A stretch of 64,000 bases of DNA from Oscillospiraceae bacterium (GTDB lineage: Bacteria > Bacillota > Clostridia > Oscillospirales > Oscillospiraceae): NCBI GenBank assembly GCA_017429325.1, contig JAFRPC010000031.1, positions 1 through 64,000 of the forward strand, read 5' to 3'. The notes beneath the pieces were generated by a model. It was given only the letters and a program-made list of their open reading frames with translations. It did not search any database and was not told the DNA's origin. The stretch's first letter is position 1, and every line of letters starts with the position of its first letter. The position numbers and the translations under genes were made by a program. Shown piece after piece: positions 18,083 through 27,740 of the stretch.

Positions 18083-20116
18083 ATGTGCGAAAAGTGCAAA
18101 GAGAAATTCTTTATCACGACCCCCCTCTATTATCCGTCCAGTCGGCTTCACATCGGCCACGCCTACTGCACCGTGGCGACGGACGTGATGGCCCGGTACA
18201 AGCGTATGCGGGGCGCCGACGTGATTTTCCTCACCGGCACCGACGAGCACGGCCAGAAGATCGAGAACAAGGCCAGGGAGGCCGACGTCACCCCCAAGCA
18301 GTTTGTGGACGGCGTCGTGGAGGCCCCCAAAGGCGTCAAGGACCTGTGGAAGCTGATGAACGTCTCCTATGACCGCTTCATCCGCACCACGGACGAGAGC
18401 CACCTCAAGACCGTGCAGCAGGTCTTCCGCACCATGTATGACAAGGGCGACATCTACAAGGGCTATTACGAGGGCCTGTACTGCACGCCCTGCGAGGCCT
18501 TCTGGACCGAGAACCAGCTCAAGGACGGCAAATGCCCGGACTGTGGTCGGGAGGTCCAGCCCGCCCGGGAGGAGGCCTATTTCTTCCGGGCCAGCAAGTA
18601 CGCGGACCGGGTGCGGAAGCTCCTCACCGAGACCGACTTCCTGGAGCCCAAGAGCCGCGTCAACGAGATGGTCAACAACTTCATCGACTGCGAGGGCGGC
18701 CTCCAGGACCTCTGCGTCTCCCGCACCAGCTTCTCCTGGGGCGTGCCGGTGGATTTCGACGACAAGCACGTGGTCTACGTATGGCTGGACGCCCTGTTCG
18801 GCTACTTGTCCCCCCTGGGCTACCTGAATGAGAACGGCGAGGACTGGAAGTGCTTCTGGCCCGCCGACGTGCACTTCATCGGCAAGGAGATCGTGCGCTT
18901 CCATGCCATCTACTGGCCCGCCTTCCTCATGAGCATGGAGCTGCCCCTGCCGAAGAAGATTTACGGCCACGGCTGGCTGAACTTCAACGGCGACAAGATG
19001 TCCAAGTCCAAGGGCAACGTGGTGGACCCCTACCTCCTGGCGGAGCGCTACGGCGTGGACGCCCTGCGCTTCTTCATGCTCCGCACCTTCCCCTTTGGCT
19101 CAGACGGCAACTTCACCAATGAGACGCTGATCTCCTGCATCAATGTGGACCTTGCCAACGACCTGGGCAACCTGGTCAGCCGCACCGTCGCCATGGTGGG
19201 CAAGTACTTCGGCGGCCAGCTCCCCCTGGAGCAGCAGGAGGACGAGGAAAAGGACGACGAGCTCATCACCCAGGCCTGCGATCTGGTCCACGTCTACGCC
19301 GAGCAGATGGAGAAGTACGCCTTCCAGAACGCCCTGGGAGAGATTTTTAAGGTCATCGGTCGGGCCAACAAGTATATCGACGAGAACGAGCCCTGGAAGC
19401 TTGCCAAGGACGAGGCCAACAAGCCCCGCCTGGCCCGGGTCCTCTACAATCTGCTGGAGACTGTGCGCATCTGCGGCGGCCTGCTGCGGCCCTTCATGCC
19501 TGCTGCCTCTGCCGAGATCATGAAGCGCATCGGCGCGGCGGAGTACGACTGGGATTCTCTGGCCTTCTTCGGCACCCTCTACCGGGACGCCAAGGTGGAG
19601 AACGGCCCCGCCCTCTTCCCCCGCATCGATGCGGCGAAGGAACTGGAAGAGCTGGAGAAGCTTCAGGCAGCCCAGGCGGCTGAGGCAACAGGCAACAGGC
19701 AACAGGCAACAGGGAACGAAGCCACCGTAGGGGCCGATGCCCACATCGGCCCTTCCGAGGCCGAGGACGCCCCCCTGCCTGAGCCCCTGCCCGAAATCGC
19801 CTTTGACGATTTCCAGAAGGTCGAGATGACCGTGGTGAAGGTCCTGGCCTGCGAGAACGTCAAGAAATCCGAAAAGCTGCTGAAGTTCCAGCTGGACGAC
19901 GGCACCGGCACCCCCCGGCAGATCCTCTCCGGCATTGCCAAGTACTACAAGCCCGAGGAGCTGCTGGGCAAGACCCTGGTGGCCGTCACGAACCTGGCCC
20001 CCCGCAAGATGATGGGCCAGCTCAGCTGCGGGATGCTGCTGTCCGCCGAGCGGGGCGACAAGCTCCGCCTGCTGATCCTGGACGACGCCATCCCCGCCGG
20101 CAGCCGCCTCTGCTGA
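18083..20116 (+). CDS. metG: Methionine--tRNA ligase
   Basis: Charges tRNA-Met. Class I synthetase motifs are present: HIGH at 23-26 and KMSKS at 305-309. A zinc-knuckle (CTPCEAFW ... CPDCGRE) lies around 134-155, followed by the anticodon-binding helical domain. A C-terminal tRNA-binding OB domain occupies about 573-677, the dimerising module of Bacillus-type MetRS; 677 residues fits that type. The linker between the two parts (about 534-570) contains four tandem copies of GGCAACA (19684-19711) and a 9-bp palindrome (19731-19752) that also occurs in intergenic DNA at 44443. Both are read in frame as a Gln/Thr/Asn-rich stretch followed by TVGADAHIGPS. Confidence 0.97.
   Translation: MCEKCKEKFFITTPLYYPSSRLHIGHAYCTVATDVMARYKRMRGADVIFLTGTDEHGQKIENKAREADVTPKQFVDGVVEAPKGVKDLWKLMNVSYDRFIRTTDESHLKTVQQVFRTMYDKGDIYKGYYEGLYCTPCEAFWTENQLKDGKCPDCGREVQPAREEAYFFRASKYADRVRKLLTETDFLEPKSRVNEMVNNFIDCEGGLQDLCVSRTSFSWGVPVDFDDKHVVYVWLDALFGYLSPLGYLNENGEDWKCFWPADVHFIGKEIVRFHAIYWPAFLMSMELPLPKKIYGHGWLNFNGDKMSKSKGNVVDPYLLAERYGVDALRFFMLRTFPFGSDGNFTNETLISCINVDLANDLGNLVSRTVAMVGKYFGGQLPLEQQEDEEKDDELITQACDLVHVYAEQMEKYAFQNALGEIFKVIGRANKYIDENEPWKLAKDEANKPRLARVLYNLLETVRICGGLLRPFMPAASAEIMKRIGAAEYDWDSLAFFGTLYRDAKVENGPALFPRIDAAKELEELEKLQAAQAAEATGNRQQATGNEATVGADAHIGPSEAEDAPLPEPLPEIAFDDFQKVEMTVVKVLACENVKKSEKLLKFQLDDGTGTPRQILSGIAKYYKPEELLGKTLVAVTNLAPRKMMGQLSCGMLLSAERGDKLRLLILDDAIPAGSRLC
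19684..19752 (+). repeat. In-gene heptamer repeat plus palindromic element in the metG linker
   Basis: Four perfect tandem copies of GGCAACA (19684-19711) are followed by a 26-base palindromic unit starting GTAGGGGCCGATG (19727-19752; stem 19731-19739 with 19744-19752). The same 26 bases occur between genes at 44443-44468. The reading frame stays open through both repeats. Confidence 0.85.
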
Positions 20117-20126
20117 AACAACCCAT

Positions 20127-20166
20127 AACAGGAAAGCGGAGCCCAGCGGGGCTCCGCTTTCCTGTT
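20127..20166. terminator. Bidirectional terminator between metG and acyltransferase gene
   Basis: Perfect 16-bp stem (20127-20142 with 20151-20166) with an 8-base loop, between two convergent genes. Short A/T tracts on each flank make it usable in both directions. Confidence 0.8.
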
Positions 20167-20176
20167 TCGCACATGG

Positions 20177-21295
20177 TTACTGCCGCTTTTGAATCAAATA
20201 CAGATACTTGCCGACCGCGGGAAGCTTCGCCGTCAGCCACACGAAGAGCCAGGCGCCTCCGAGGCCCGCCAGCTCCAGCACCGCGAAGGCGCGGAAGCCT
20301 GTCAGGTTGGGCAGCCGCCGCGCCAGCAGGACCGCCAGGGCGGACATGAGGAGGTGGTGGACGAAGTACACCCCCAGCCCGTGCACCGCCAGGGAGCGGG
20401 TCAGCCTGCCGGGCAGTCCGCGGGCTTCCCTGCGCCGCGGGAGCAGGGCAAAGAGGGCGGCGGCGGCCAGCAGGACCCCCAGGTCCGCGTACCGGACCGT
20501 GTAGTGGGTCCCCGCGGCGAACATCCACTGCTGAAAGCGGGCCGTCGCCCCCAAGCTTACGACGAAGACCGCGAGCAGCAGTCCGTCAAAGCGCTTCGGC
20601 AGGCCTTTTCGCAGATACCAGCCCCCCAGCAGGTAGAGCAGATAGAGGGGAAGCAGGTATCCGGCCTCCACGCTGGAGTTCAGCCGCAGGCCCTGGCCTG
20701 CGGCCTCCAGGGCGGCGTTCAGATTCGGCAGCAGGAAGCTGAAGCCCAGCACCAGGGCGCCGGGGAGCAGAAAGGCCTTCCAGGGCAGCCGCTGGACGGC
20801 GACGGCCAGCAGGGGGATCAGCGGATAGACGCAGAGGATCATCGCCATATACCACATGCAGCCGATGCTCTTCCCGTTCAGCATCAGCACGTCCCGGAAG
20901 AAGCCCCGCAGCAGGGCGCCGAGGCTCCCGCCCCCGCCATTCAGCAGCAGGAAGAACCAGAAGCGGATGCCCAGCCAAATCAGAGTGGCGAGCAGCAGCC
21001 GCAGCCAGTTGTGGGTATAGAAGCGCCGCAGGGCGCCGGGCCGGGTGTAGTCCCGTCCCAGCAGCAGTGCGCCGGAAATCATCAGAAACAGAGGCACGCC
21101 TAAGCGGCTCACCACATAGAGCAGACAGGCCGCATAGCTCCACAGGCCGGGTTTCGCCAGCGCCGCCTCGTTCAGCAGGACGGAGCGGCTCAGCGCGTGG
21201 TTGAAGCTCACGGAGATCACGGCCAGGGCCCGGGCCGCGTCAAGCCAGAAGACCCGTCCCTCCCGGACAGGCAGAGAAGCCTCGGAGGCTGTCAT
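20177..21295 (-). CDS. Membrane acyltransferase, family 3 (OatA/NodX-like)
   Basis: Multi-pass membrane enzyme of the acyltransferase-3 family, whose members transfer acyl groups to sugars or surface polymers. The N terminus has the family opening FWLDAARALAVISVSFNHAL, with the expected Asp and His, and about ten hydrophobic helices follow in 372 residues. No SGNH esterase domain is attached, unlike OatA. The start at 21295 is preferred over an earlier in-frame ATG at 21355 because GAGGTG precedes it and a consensus promoter lies between the two. Monocistronic; substrate cannot be told from sequence. Confidence 0.85.
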   Translation of the reverse strand: MTASEASLPVREGRVFWLDAARALAVISVSFNHALSRSVLLNEAALAKPGLWSYAACLLYVVSRLGVPLFLMISGALLLGRDYTRPGALRRFYTHNWLRLLLATLIWLGIRFWFFLLLNGGGGSLGALLRGFFRDVLMLNGKSIGCMWYMAMILCVYPLIPLLAVAVQRLPWKAFLLPGALVLGFSFLLPNLNAALEAAGQGLRLNSSVEAGYLLPLYLLYLLGGWYLRKGLPKRFDGLLLAVFVVSLGATARFQQWMFAAGTHYTVRYADLGVLLAAAALFALLPRRREARGLPGRLTRSLAVHGLGVYFVHHLLMSALAVLLARRLPNLTGFRAFAVLELAGLGGAWLFVWLTAKLPAVGKYLYLIQKRQ

Positions 21296-21326
21296 AGAAA
21301 ACACCTCAACGTCAAAGGATAGCTGT

Positions 21327-21355
21327 ATTATACCATTCCGGTCGGAGGCTGTCAA
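21327..21355 (-). promoter_or_regulatory. Consensus sigma-A promoter of acyltransferase gene
   Basis: On the minus strand TTGACA (21350-21355), 17-base spacer and TATAAT (21327-21332): perfect consensus boxes and spacing. Predicted start about 21320, leaving a leader of about 25 bases. Confidence 0.9.
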
Positions 21356-21362
21356 ACGGAAA

Positions 21363-21397
21363 AAACAATCGCCGGGGGAGGCCCCCGGCGACTGTTT
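21363..21397 (-). terminator. Terminator of the VTC/DUF4956 operon
   Basis: A 16-bp stem with one mismatch (21363-21378 with 21382-21397) and a 3-base loop, followed on the minus strand by a T run. It lies 25 bases beyond the DUF4956 stop codon and immediately before the acyltransferase promoter. Confidence 0.85.
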
Positions 21398-21422
21398 ATG
21401 TGAATGGAAAGAAATGAAAAAG

Positions 21423-22115
21423 TCAAAGTTGAATGGGCCCCTGTTCGGTATAGGGCAGCAGGGAGATCTCTAAGTTGCCGTTGCGGGTGCGCAGCTCGTC
21501 CAGAAAGGCCTTTTCCTGGCTCGCATCCTTCATCTGCACCTGATAGGACAGGCGGAACATGGAGCCCATGCCGGTGGTCTTGACGCTCAGAGGCTCCGCC
21601 TTGTTCAGGTAGCGGGCAAAAATCTCGTCGAAGACGCCGTTGTATTCCAGCGTCTCGGGAATCGTGATTCGCAGAAGCTGGTCGGCCCGCATGGACTTGT
21701 GCTCGAAGAGCTTCGCGCCGGAGAGCAGGAAGTACACCAGGGCCATCGCCAGGAGGATCAGCGTGCCATAGGCTACAAAGCCCATGCCGAAAGCCACACC
21801 GGCAGCCATTGCGATCAGCACGGCCACCAGCTCGTCGGCAGTGCCCTGGGCGGAACGGAAGCGGATCAGGCCGAAGCAGCCGCCGCCCAGCGCCACGCCG
21901 GCGCCGATATTGCCCTTGACGAAGGTGATGACGAAGGCCACCGTCACAGGCACCAGCGTCGTCACCACGAAAAATCTGGTGTTGGCCCAGATGCGGAAGG
22001 ACAGGATCCAGGAGTAGAGCAGACCGGCAGCCAGCGCGATGGCCGCCATCAGGAAAAATGCCTGGGCAGTGACGGAAGAATTATAGATAGACTTAAAAAA
22101 CTCGGTAAGCATCAT
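21423..22115 (-). CDS. DUF4956 family membrane protein
   Basis: A 230-residue protein with about four membrane helices in the N-terminal 140 residues and a C-terminal soluble alpha/beta domain. The conserved DUF4956 segment FGLIRFRSAQGTADEL lies between helices 2 and 3 (about 81-96). Function is unknown in the family. It is frequently encoded beside VTC-domain polyphosphate polymerase-like proteins, exactly as here, with 30 bases between the two genes, so a joint membrane-associated role is likely. The start could be either of two adjacent ATG codons (22115 or 22112). Confidence 0.88.
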   Translation of the reverse strand: MMLTEFFKSIYNSSVTAQAFFLMAAIALAAGLLYSWILSFRIWANTRFFVVTTLVPVTVAFVITFVKGNIGAGVALGGGCFGLIRFRSAQGTADELVAVLIAMAAGVAFGMGFVAYGTLILLAMALVYFLLSGAKLFEHKSMRADQLLRITIPETLEYNGVFDEIFARYLNKAEPLSVKTTGMGSMFRLSYQVQMKDASQEKAFLDELRTRNGNLEISLLPYTEQGPIQL

Positions 22116-22145
22116 GGTCGTCCTTTCTGTGTAATGACGGCTGCT

Positions 22146-22895
22146 TTAGGAGGCGGAGCGCAACACCCGCTTTGCCAATTCCCGGCGGTAGGCCTCCCCG
22201 TATTTGGAGAAGCTGGCCTTATAGATCCCGGCCTCGCTCAGCGCCAGGGAGAGCCAGAGGGGCATCGCGCTCTGGACCTTGATCTCTAAGATCGCGCTGC
22301 CCTCCTCCAGAAGGGGGGTGCCCTCCATGGAGCGGGTCAGGTCCAGATTTTCCGTCCGGTAGCGGGGATTCCGGTCGATGGTCAGCCGCAGGTCCCCGTC
22401 GGTCTCCACATAGGCGGTCCTGTCATAGATAATGAGGCAGCTGGGCTGGAGCGTGCCGTAATGGCACCGGAAGCTCTTGAGCTCGCGGCTGATCTGCCCG
22501 TCGGGCAGGCCGCTGGTGTCGCCCCGGACGAAGCGGGCCGCCTCGTCGAGGGTGGTCTTGATGCGCCGCTTGTAGACAGTGCCGCAGCACTTCCGTTTCA
22601 GCTCCAAAAAGACCGGAGAGTTTTTCGTGGCCCGCCCGTAGGTCCGCAGCCGCAGCTTTTCCTTGAAGTCCGGCTTCTCGATGGAGGCCCGGATCAAGCG
22701 GTAGTTCGGCGTGTCATAGTAGAGAGATGCTATGGTGGTCAGGCCGAACTGGTCCTCATGCATGTGGCCCTCCATAGCCCGGAGCAACTGTTCGATCTGG
22801 GTGCGGCTGAGGATGTATTTCATTTCGACGCGCTGCATCACCGCAATGGGGTTTTCCGCGTTGACGGTGGTGGGTGCAAAAGCGGACTGCATCAT
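22146..22895 (-). CDS. VTC-domain protein (polyphosphate polymerase-like)
   Basis: VTC domains in yeast make polyphosphate from ATP inside a tunnel lined with basic residues. The hallmark elements are here in order: RVEMKY (22-27), KLRLRTYG, LELKRK, YKRRIK, YDRTAYV, DRNPRYR, ILEIK and KASFSKYGEAYRRE. The catalytic pocket therefore looks intact. The start is placed at 22895 because GGGAGG (minus strand) lies eight bases upstream; earlier in-frame codons lack a ribosome site. Product 249 residues. It shares an operon with the DUF4956 protein downstream. No CotH-type kinase, often the third partner, is in the window. Confidence 0.9.
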   Translation of the reverse strand: MMQSAFAPTTVNAENPIAVMQRVEMKYILSRTQIEQLLRAMEGHMHEDQFGLTTIASLYYDTPNYRLIRASIEKPDFKEKLRLRTYGRATKNSPVFLELKRKCCGTVYKRRIKTTLDEAARFVRGDTSGLPDGQISRELKSFRCHYGTLQPSCLIIYDRTAYVETDGDLRLTIDRNPRYRTENLDLTRSMEGTPLLEEGSAILEIKVQSAMPLWLSLALSEAGIYKASFSKYGEAYRRELAKRVLRSAS

Positions 22896-22965
22896 GTTCA
22901 ACGCCTCCCTGTTGTTTTCTATGGAAATCATAACCGGGAAACCTTAGCCTGAACTTAAATAGACC

Positions 22966-22994
22966 TTGATACCGGAATATTTTTTTGCTATAAT
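22966..22994 (+). promoter_or_regulatory. Sigma-A promoter of the HerA-like ATPase gene
   Basis: TTGATA (22966-22971), 17-base spacer, TATAAT (22989-22994), with start near 23001 and GGAGG at 23010-23014 before the ATG at 23023. Confidence 0.87.
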
Positions 22995-23022
22995 ATAGAG
23001 CAGTGCAAAGGAGGAATGGAAT

Positions 23023-24552
<1,530 letters not shown>

Positions 24553-24594
24553 TCCTAAAAAAGTGGTTCAAATAATTTGAATGGAGGAACTCCT

Positions 24595-25563
24595 ATGCTT
24601 GTTCCCGTATTGCTCTTTCTTGTCGGCCTGGTCTGCCTGATCAAGGGCGGCGACTGGTTTGTGGACGGCGCCAGCGCCCTGGCCCGCAAATTTCACCTGC
24701 CCGAGCTGCTGATCGGCGCCACCGTGGTCTCCATCGGCACGACCCTGCCGGAGGTCATGGTCTCCACCCTCTCCGCCCTGGAAGGCCATGGAGAGATCGC
24801 CTATGGCAACGCCATTGGCTCCGTCATCTGCAACGCGGCCCTGATCGCCGCCATCACCTTGGCGGTGCGGCCCGGCAGGGCGGACCCCAAGACCCTGAAG
24901 CTGCCCGTGGCCTTCTTCTTCCTGGCGGCGGCCATCTACTGCGTGGCGGCCTACCTGCTGGGGAGCTTTACCCGCCTCATCGGCTTCATCATGCTGGCGG
25001 TCTTCATCGCCTACATGATCCTCACGGTCCGCCAGATGAAAAAGAACCCCCAGCCCGAGGCCGGGGAGGAAGCGGAAAAAGAAGAGGACATGCCCACCTG
25101 GAAGATGCTCCTCTTCCTGGTCCTGGGAGCGGCTCTGATCGCCGTCGGCGCAAAGCTGCTGGTGGAAAACGGCACGAAGATCGCCGAGGCTCTGGGCGTT
25201 CCTGAGTCCGTCATTGCCCTGACCTTTGTGGCCCTGGGCACCAGTCTGCCCGAGCTGGTGACGGCCATCACCGCCCTGGCGAAGGGCCACAGCGACCTCT
25301 CCCTGGGCAACGTCATCGGCGCCAACGTCTTCAACCTGGTCCTGGTCAGCGGCCTCTCCGTGACCCTGGCCCCCTTCGCCGTGCCCCAGAGCGCCACCAT
25401 TGCGGGCTATAATTCCAGCCTGGTCCTGGAGATCCCCTTGATGATCCTGGTCATGCTGATTTTGACCCTGCCTGCCCTGCTCAAGGGCAAGCTCTCCCGG
25501 GCCCAGGGCATCCTGCTCCTGCTGATCTACGCCGCCTTCTGCGCGGTGCAATTCACGCTGTAA
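24595..25563 (+). CDS. Calcium/sodium antiporter (CaCA family, YrbG-type)
   Basis: Cation/Ca2+ exchanger with the two-fold internal repeat of the family. The first alpha repeat has SIGTTLPEVMVS and GNAIGSVICN; the second has ALGTSLPELVTA and GNVIGANVFN. The Glu residues in TLPE and SLPE are the ion-binding acids. About ten helices are visible, with a central acidic cytoplasmic loop (about 142-165). The ATG at 24595 is chosen because GGAGG (24583-24587) fits it; a TTG six codons earlier would overlap that site. 322 residues. It is 42 bases downstream of the ATPase gene and may be co-transcribed. Confidence 0.93.
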   Translation: MLVPVLLFLVGLVCLIKGGDWFVDGASALARKFHLPELLIGATVVSIGTTLPEVMVSTLSALEGHGEIAYGNAIGSVICNAALIAAITLAVRPGRADPKTLKLPVAFFFLAAAIYCVAAYLLGSFTRLIGFIMLAVFIAYMILTVRQMKKNPQPEAGEEAEKEEDMPTWKMLLFLVLGAALIAVGAKLLVENGTKIAEALGVPESVIALTFVALGTSLPELVTAITALAKGHSDLSLGNVIGANVFNLVLVSGLSVTLAPFAVPQSATIAGYNSSLVLEIPLMILVMLILTLPALLKGKLSRAQGILLLLIYAAFCAVQFTL

Positions 25564-25573
25564 GCCTTTTGCA

Positions 25574-25733
25574 GCGCGGGCAATCTGCCCGCCCGAAGCA
25601 AGCAAAGTCCGTAGCGCGGGCAATCTGCCCGCCCGAAGCAAGCAAAGTCCGTAGCGCGGGCAATCTGCCCGCCCGAAGCAAGCAAAGTCCGTAGCGCGGG
25701 CAATCTGCCCGCCCAAAGAACGCAAAGTCCGTA
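25574..25733 (+). repeat. Four tandem 40-bp palindromic repeats
   Basis: Exact 40-base period at 25574, 25614, 25654 and 25694. Each unit has the palindrome GCGCGGGCAATCTGCCCGC followed by CCGAAGCAAGCAAAGTCC; the last unit differs at a few bases. The array starts 11 bases after the antiporter stop. A related inverted copy occurs at about 29143-29164. No variable spacers, so not a CRISPR array. Confidence 0.92.
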
Positions 25734-25757
25734 GGGACGGCTCTCAGCCGTCCGCCG
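25731..25757. repeat. Short palindromic repeat (GTAGGGACGG type), copy 1
   Basis: Hairpin GGACGGCTCTCAGCCGTCC inside a 27-base unit, joined directly to the preceding tandem array. Further copies are at 27053-27079 and 29013-29038. Confidence 0.85.
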
Positions 25758-25775
25758 CCCCCCCGAGGTGATACC

Positions 25776-27044
25776 ATGTACCTGAAAGAGAAGCTGATCC
25801 GAGCCCTGAAGGTCAAAAACGTCCTCTTCCTCATCGCTGGGATCTTCCTGATCCTGGTCTCCGTCTATTACTTCACGGTCATCCTCGTCGAGTATTACGG
25901 CGACTGGTTCACCATCCGGCACGCTCGCGGGATGCCGGGGGCTTTCCGGGATTTGGGGATCGGCCTGCTGCTGATCCTGTGCTCCCGGGTCTCCCGGAAC
26001 CTCGTCAACGACGCCAGTTTCTTTTCCAGGTATTTTGAGGGCGACCTGAGCGGCTACATCGAGTTTCAGGAGCTGGCGGAAATCACGGGCAGGAAGCTCC
26101 CCCAGGTCCGACGCCGCCTGAAGCTGCTGCGCCGCCTCTACATGAAGAAATTCCAATTCTCCTGCCCCGAGGGCCGCAAAGAGGAGCTGGTAGAGCTCTA
26201 CAGCAAAAAAGTCACCTGTACCTGCCGGAGCTGCGGCGGCGCCATGGAGAAGCGGGTGTATTTCACCGGGGAGTGCCCCTACTGCGGCAGCTCCGACCTG
26301 ACCGCCCGGGTCGTCTCCGGCGAGCATTTCTTCTGCATCTATGACGACAAGAACCGGCGGGTCAACGACCCCTCCTGGTATCGGGGCCGAAACCTGACCG
26401 GGCGGCAGCTCCTGCTGGCAGCCGGACTGATCCTTGCCTTTACTGCGGCCCTCATCTCCGCCATGGTGTTTTTCAGTAAGTTGTTCCGAATCAACGATGA
26501 CGCATACATCAAGGAGCGGTTCTGGAAGCTCCTGCTGGACGGAGGGCACCCGGTCTCTTATGAGCGGGTCCGGGAGGAGATGGGATACGATATGATCCTC
26601 TGCGCCATGATATTCGCTGCGGTGTTTCCCGCCTTCCCCCTCCTGTTTGCCAGGCTGCTGGGCATCAGCCGGGCCATTCGCTTCTCCCTGTTCTTCTCCC
26701 GCATCCCGGACCCCTACGTTCCGGTCCCCGACCTGGGGCTGGCCCGGAGCGTCTCGCTGCTTTCCTCCCAGCTCCCGCCCATTGTCGCGCTATCCGGCCT
26801 GTCCGGCGCGAAGAGGGGGGACCCGCAGCGGGAGCTGCGCCGCCTGGTCAAGGCGCTCCGGGAGGGCTATCTGCGGGGCTGCGCCCCGGAGAAGCACGGC
26901 GGCCCCCTGCGCATCGGCCTGGCCAAGCGGATCGTCAAGGACCGCTGCCCCAACTGCGCAGCCCCCATCACCGGCGCAGTGGACGAGAACTACAGCTGCA
27001 AATACTGCGGCAGCCTCATCATGTCAGTCATCCGCAAGAACTAA
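25776..27044 (+). CDS. Membrane protein with two zinc-ribbon motifs, unknown function
   Basis: A 422-residue protein I cannot assign to a named family. Hydrophobic helices lie at about 16-37 and 65-75 and again at about 208-232 and 273-297. The first cytosolic block contains a winged-helix-like segment (LAEITGRKLPQVRRRLKLLR, about 98-117) and a zinc ribbon (CTCRSCGG ... CPYCGSS, about 149-172). The C terminus has a second ribbon (CPNCAAPITG ... CKYCGS, about 391-415). GAGGTGA precedes the ATG. The mix of helix-turn-helix-like and zinc-ribbon pieces in a membrane protein hints at sensing or scaffolding, but this is inference. Repeat elements flank it on both sides. Confidence 0.78.
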   Translation: MYLKEKLIRALKVKNVLFLIAGIFLILVSVYYFTVILVEYYGDWFTIRHARGMPGAFRDLGIGLLLILCSRVSRNLVNDASFFSRYFEGDLSGYIEFQELAEITGRKLPQVRRRLKLLRRLYMKKFQFSCPEGRKEELVELYSKKVTCTCRSCGGAMEKRVYFTGECPYCGSSDLTARVVSGEHFFCIYDDKNRRVNDPSWYRGRNLTGRQLLLAAGLILAFTAALISAMVFFSKLFRINDDAYIKERFWKLLLDGGHPVSYERVREEMGYDMILCAMIFAAVFPAFPLLFARLLGISRAIRFSLFFSRIPDPYVPVPDLGLARSVSLLSSQLPPIVALSGLSGAKRGDPQRELRRLVKALREGYLRGCAPEKHGGPLRIGLAKRIVKDRCPNCAAPITGAVDENYSCKYCGSLIMSVIRKN

Positions 27045-27052
27045 GCCCCTCT

Positions 27053-27079
27053 GTAGGGACGGCTCTCAGCCGTCCGCCG
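27053..27079. repeat. Short palindromic repeat (GTAGGGACGG type), copy 2
   Basis: Same 27-base unit as at 25731-25757, starting nine bases after the zinc-ribbon membrane gene stop. Confidence 0.85.
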
Positions 27080-27107
27080 TCCCCCGTAAAAACCTCCCCT
27101 GTTTACA

Positions 27108-27182
27108 GGGGCACAACAGTCCGGGGGACTGATGTGTATTTCATCGCCGTTGCGGCAGCTGAGCTGGCGCAACTGGCATCCT
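27108..27182. repeat. About 75-bp dispersed repeat, copy A
   Basis: Begins GGGGCACAACAGTCCGGGGG and contains an imperfect stem around GCAGCTGAGCTGGC. A diverged copy lies at 28563-28637. Noncoding; two copies about 1.4 kb apart suggest a mobile short element. Confidence 0.75.
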
Positions 27183-27315
27183 TCGGCAGGGGACCGGTCG
27201 CAAGGCCGGTGGAGGGGTCCGTCCCGACGACAGACCGTTCCCCCCACAATAGAATAATATAAATATGGACAGATCCGCGTGAGATTTCTTGCACAGAACT
27301 GTCCATAAATATTTC

Positions 27316-27615
27316 TCAATGGGATTCCTTCATAGATTGCACCAGCGCGATGACCGCGGCCTTCTGTTTGTCTGTCAGACCGTCCAAATCGACCAGGGTC
27401 TCCTGCCCGGGGGTTTTCCTGCCGAGCAGATAATCCGTGCTGGTGTAAAACAGACGCGACAGGGAAAGCAGTACCTCCGTACTGGGGGTACGTTCCCCTG
27501 TTTCATACCCGGAGACGATAGACGGCGACACGCCAAGCCGCTCTGCGATCTGTTTTTGGGAAAGTCCATACTTGCTGCGCAATTCCTTCAGTTTTCCCGG
27601 CAAGCCCTCAATCAT
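27316..27615 (-). CDS. XRE-family helix-turn-helix regulator
   Basis: A 99-residue DNA-binding protein. Residues 6-62 form a Cro/C1-type HTH (LRSKYGLSQKQIAERLGVSP ... SGYETGERTPS). The C terminus is a short helix ending KESH and there is no ligand or peptidase domain. GAGGTG lies seven bases before the ATG on the minus strand. It is divergent from the secreted Cys-rich protein gene. The 200-base gap between them holds several AACACTT/AAGTGTT motifs, so this protein probably represses itself and the neighbour. TACAAT on the minus strand at 27636-27641 could be its -10. Confidence 0.9.
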   Translation of the reverse strand: MIEGLPGKLKELRSKYGLSQKQIAERLGVSPSIVSGYETGERTPSTEVLLSLSRLFYTSTDYLLGRKTPGQETLVDLDGLTDKQKAAVIALVQSMKESH

Positions 27616-27630
27616 TGTGTTTCACCTCAA

Positions 27631-27668
27631 CACTTATTGTAAAGTGCATAGGTGTTGGAAAATAACAC
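27631..27668. promoter_or_regulatory. Operator-like inverted repeats near the XRE start
   Basis: CACTT-N6-AAGTG (27631-27646) and GTGTT-N7-AACAC (27652-27668) sit between the XRE gene and the divergent promoter. They share the AACACTT half-site with the site at 27750. Confidence 0.55.
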
Positions 27669-27676
27669 AAAAAGTG

Positions 27677-27705
27677 TTGACAATGTGAATTTTTTGTGCT
27701 ATAAA
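27677..27705 (+). promoter_or_regulatory. Sigma-A promoter of the secreted Cys-rich protein gene
   Basis: TTGACA (27677-27682), 17-base spacer, TATAAA (27700-27705). The -35 box forms part of an AAAGTGTTGACA half-site, so an operator-bound regulator could block polymerase. Confidence 0.85.
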
Positions 27706-27740
27706 TAGACATAGGGCACTCATTCTGTGTCGGATAGAGT

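Noticed and set aside
25574..25733. Possible CRISPR array
   Set aside because: Units are contiguous with a 40-base period and no variable spacers; no cas genes nearby.
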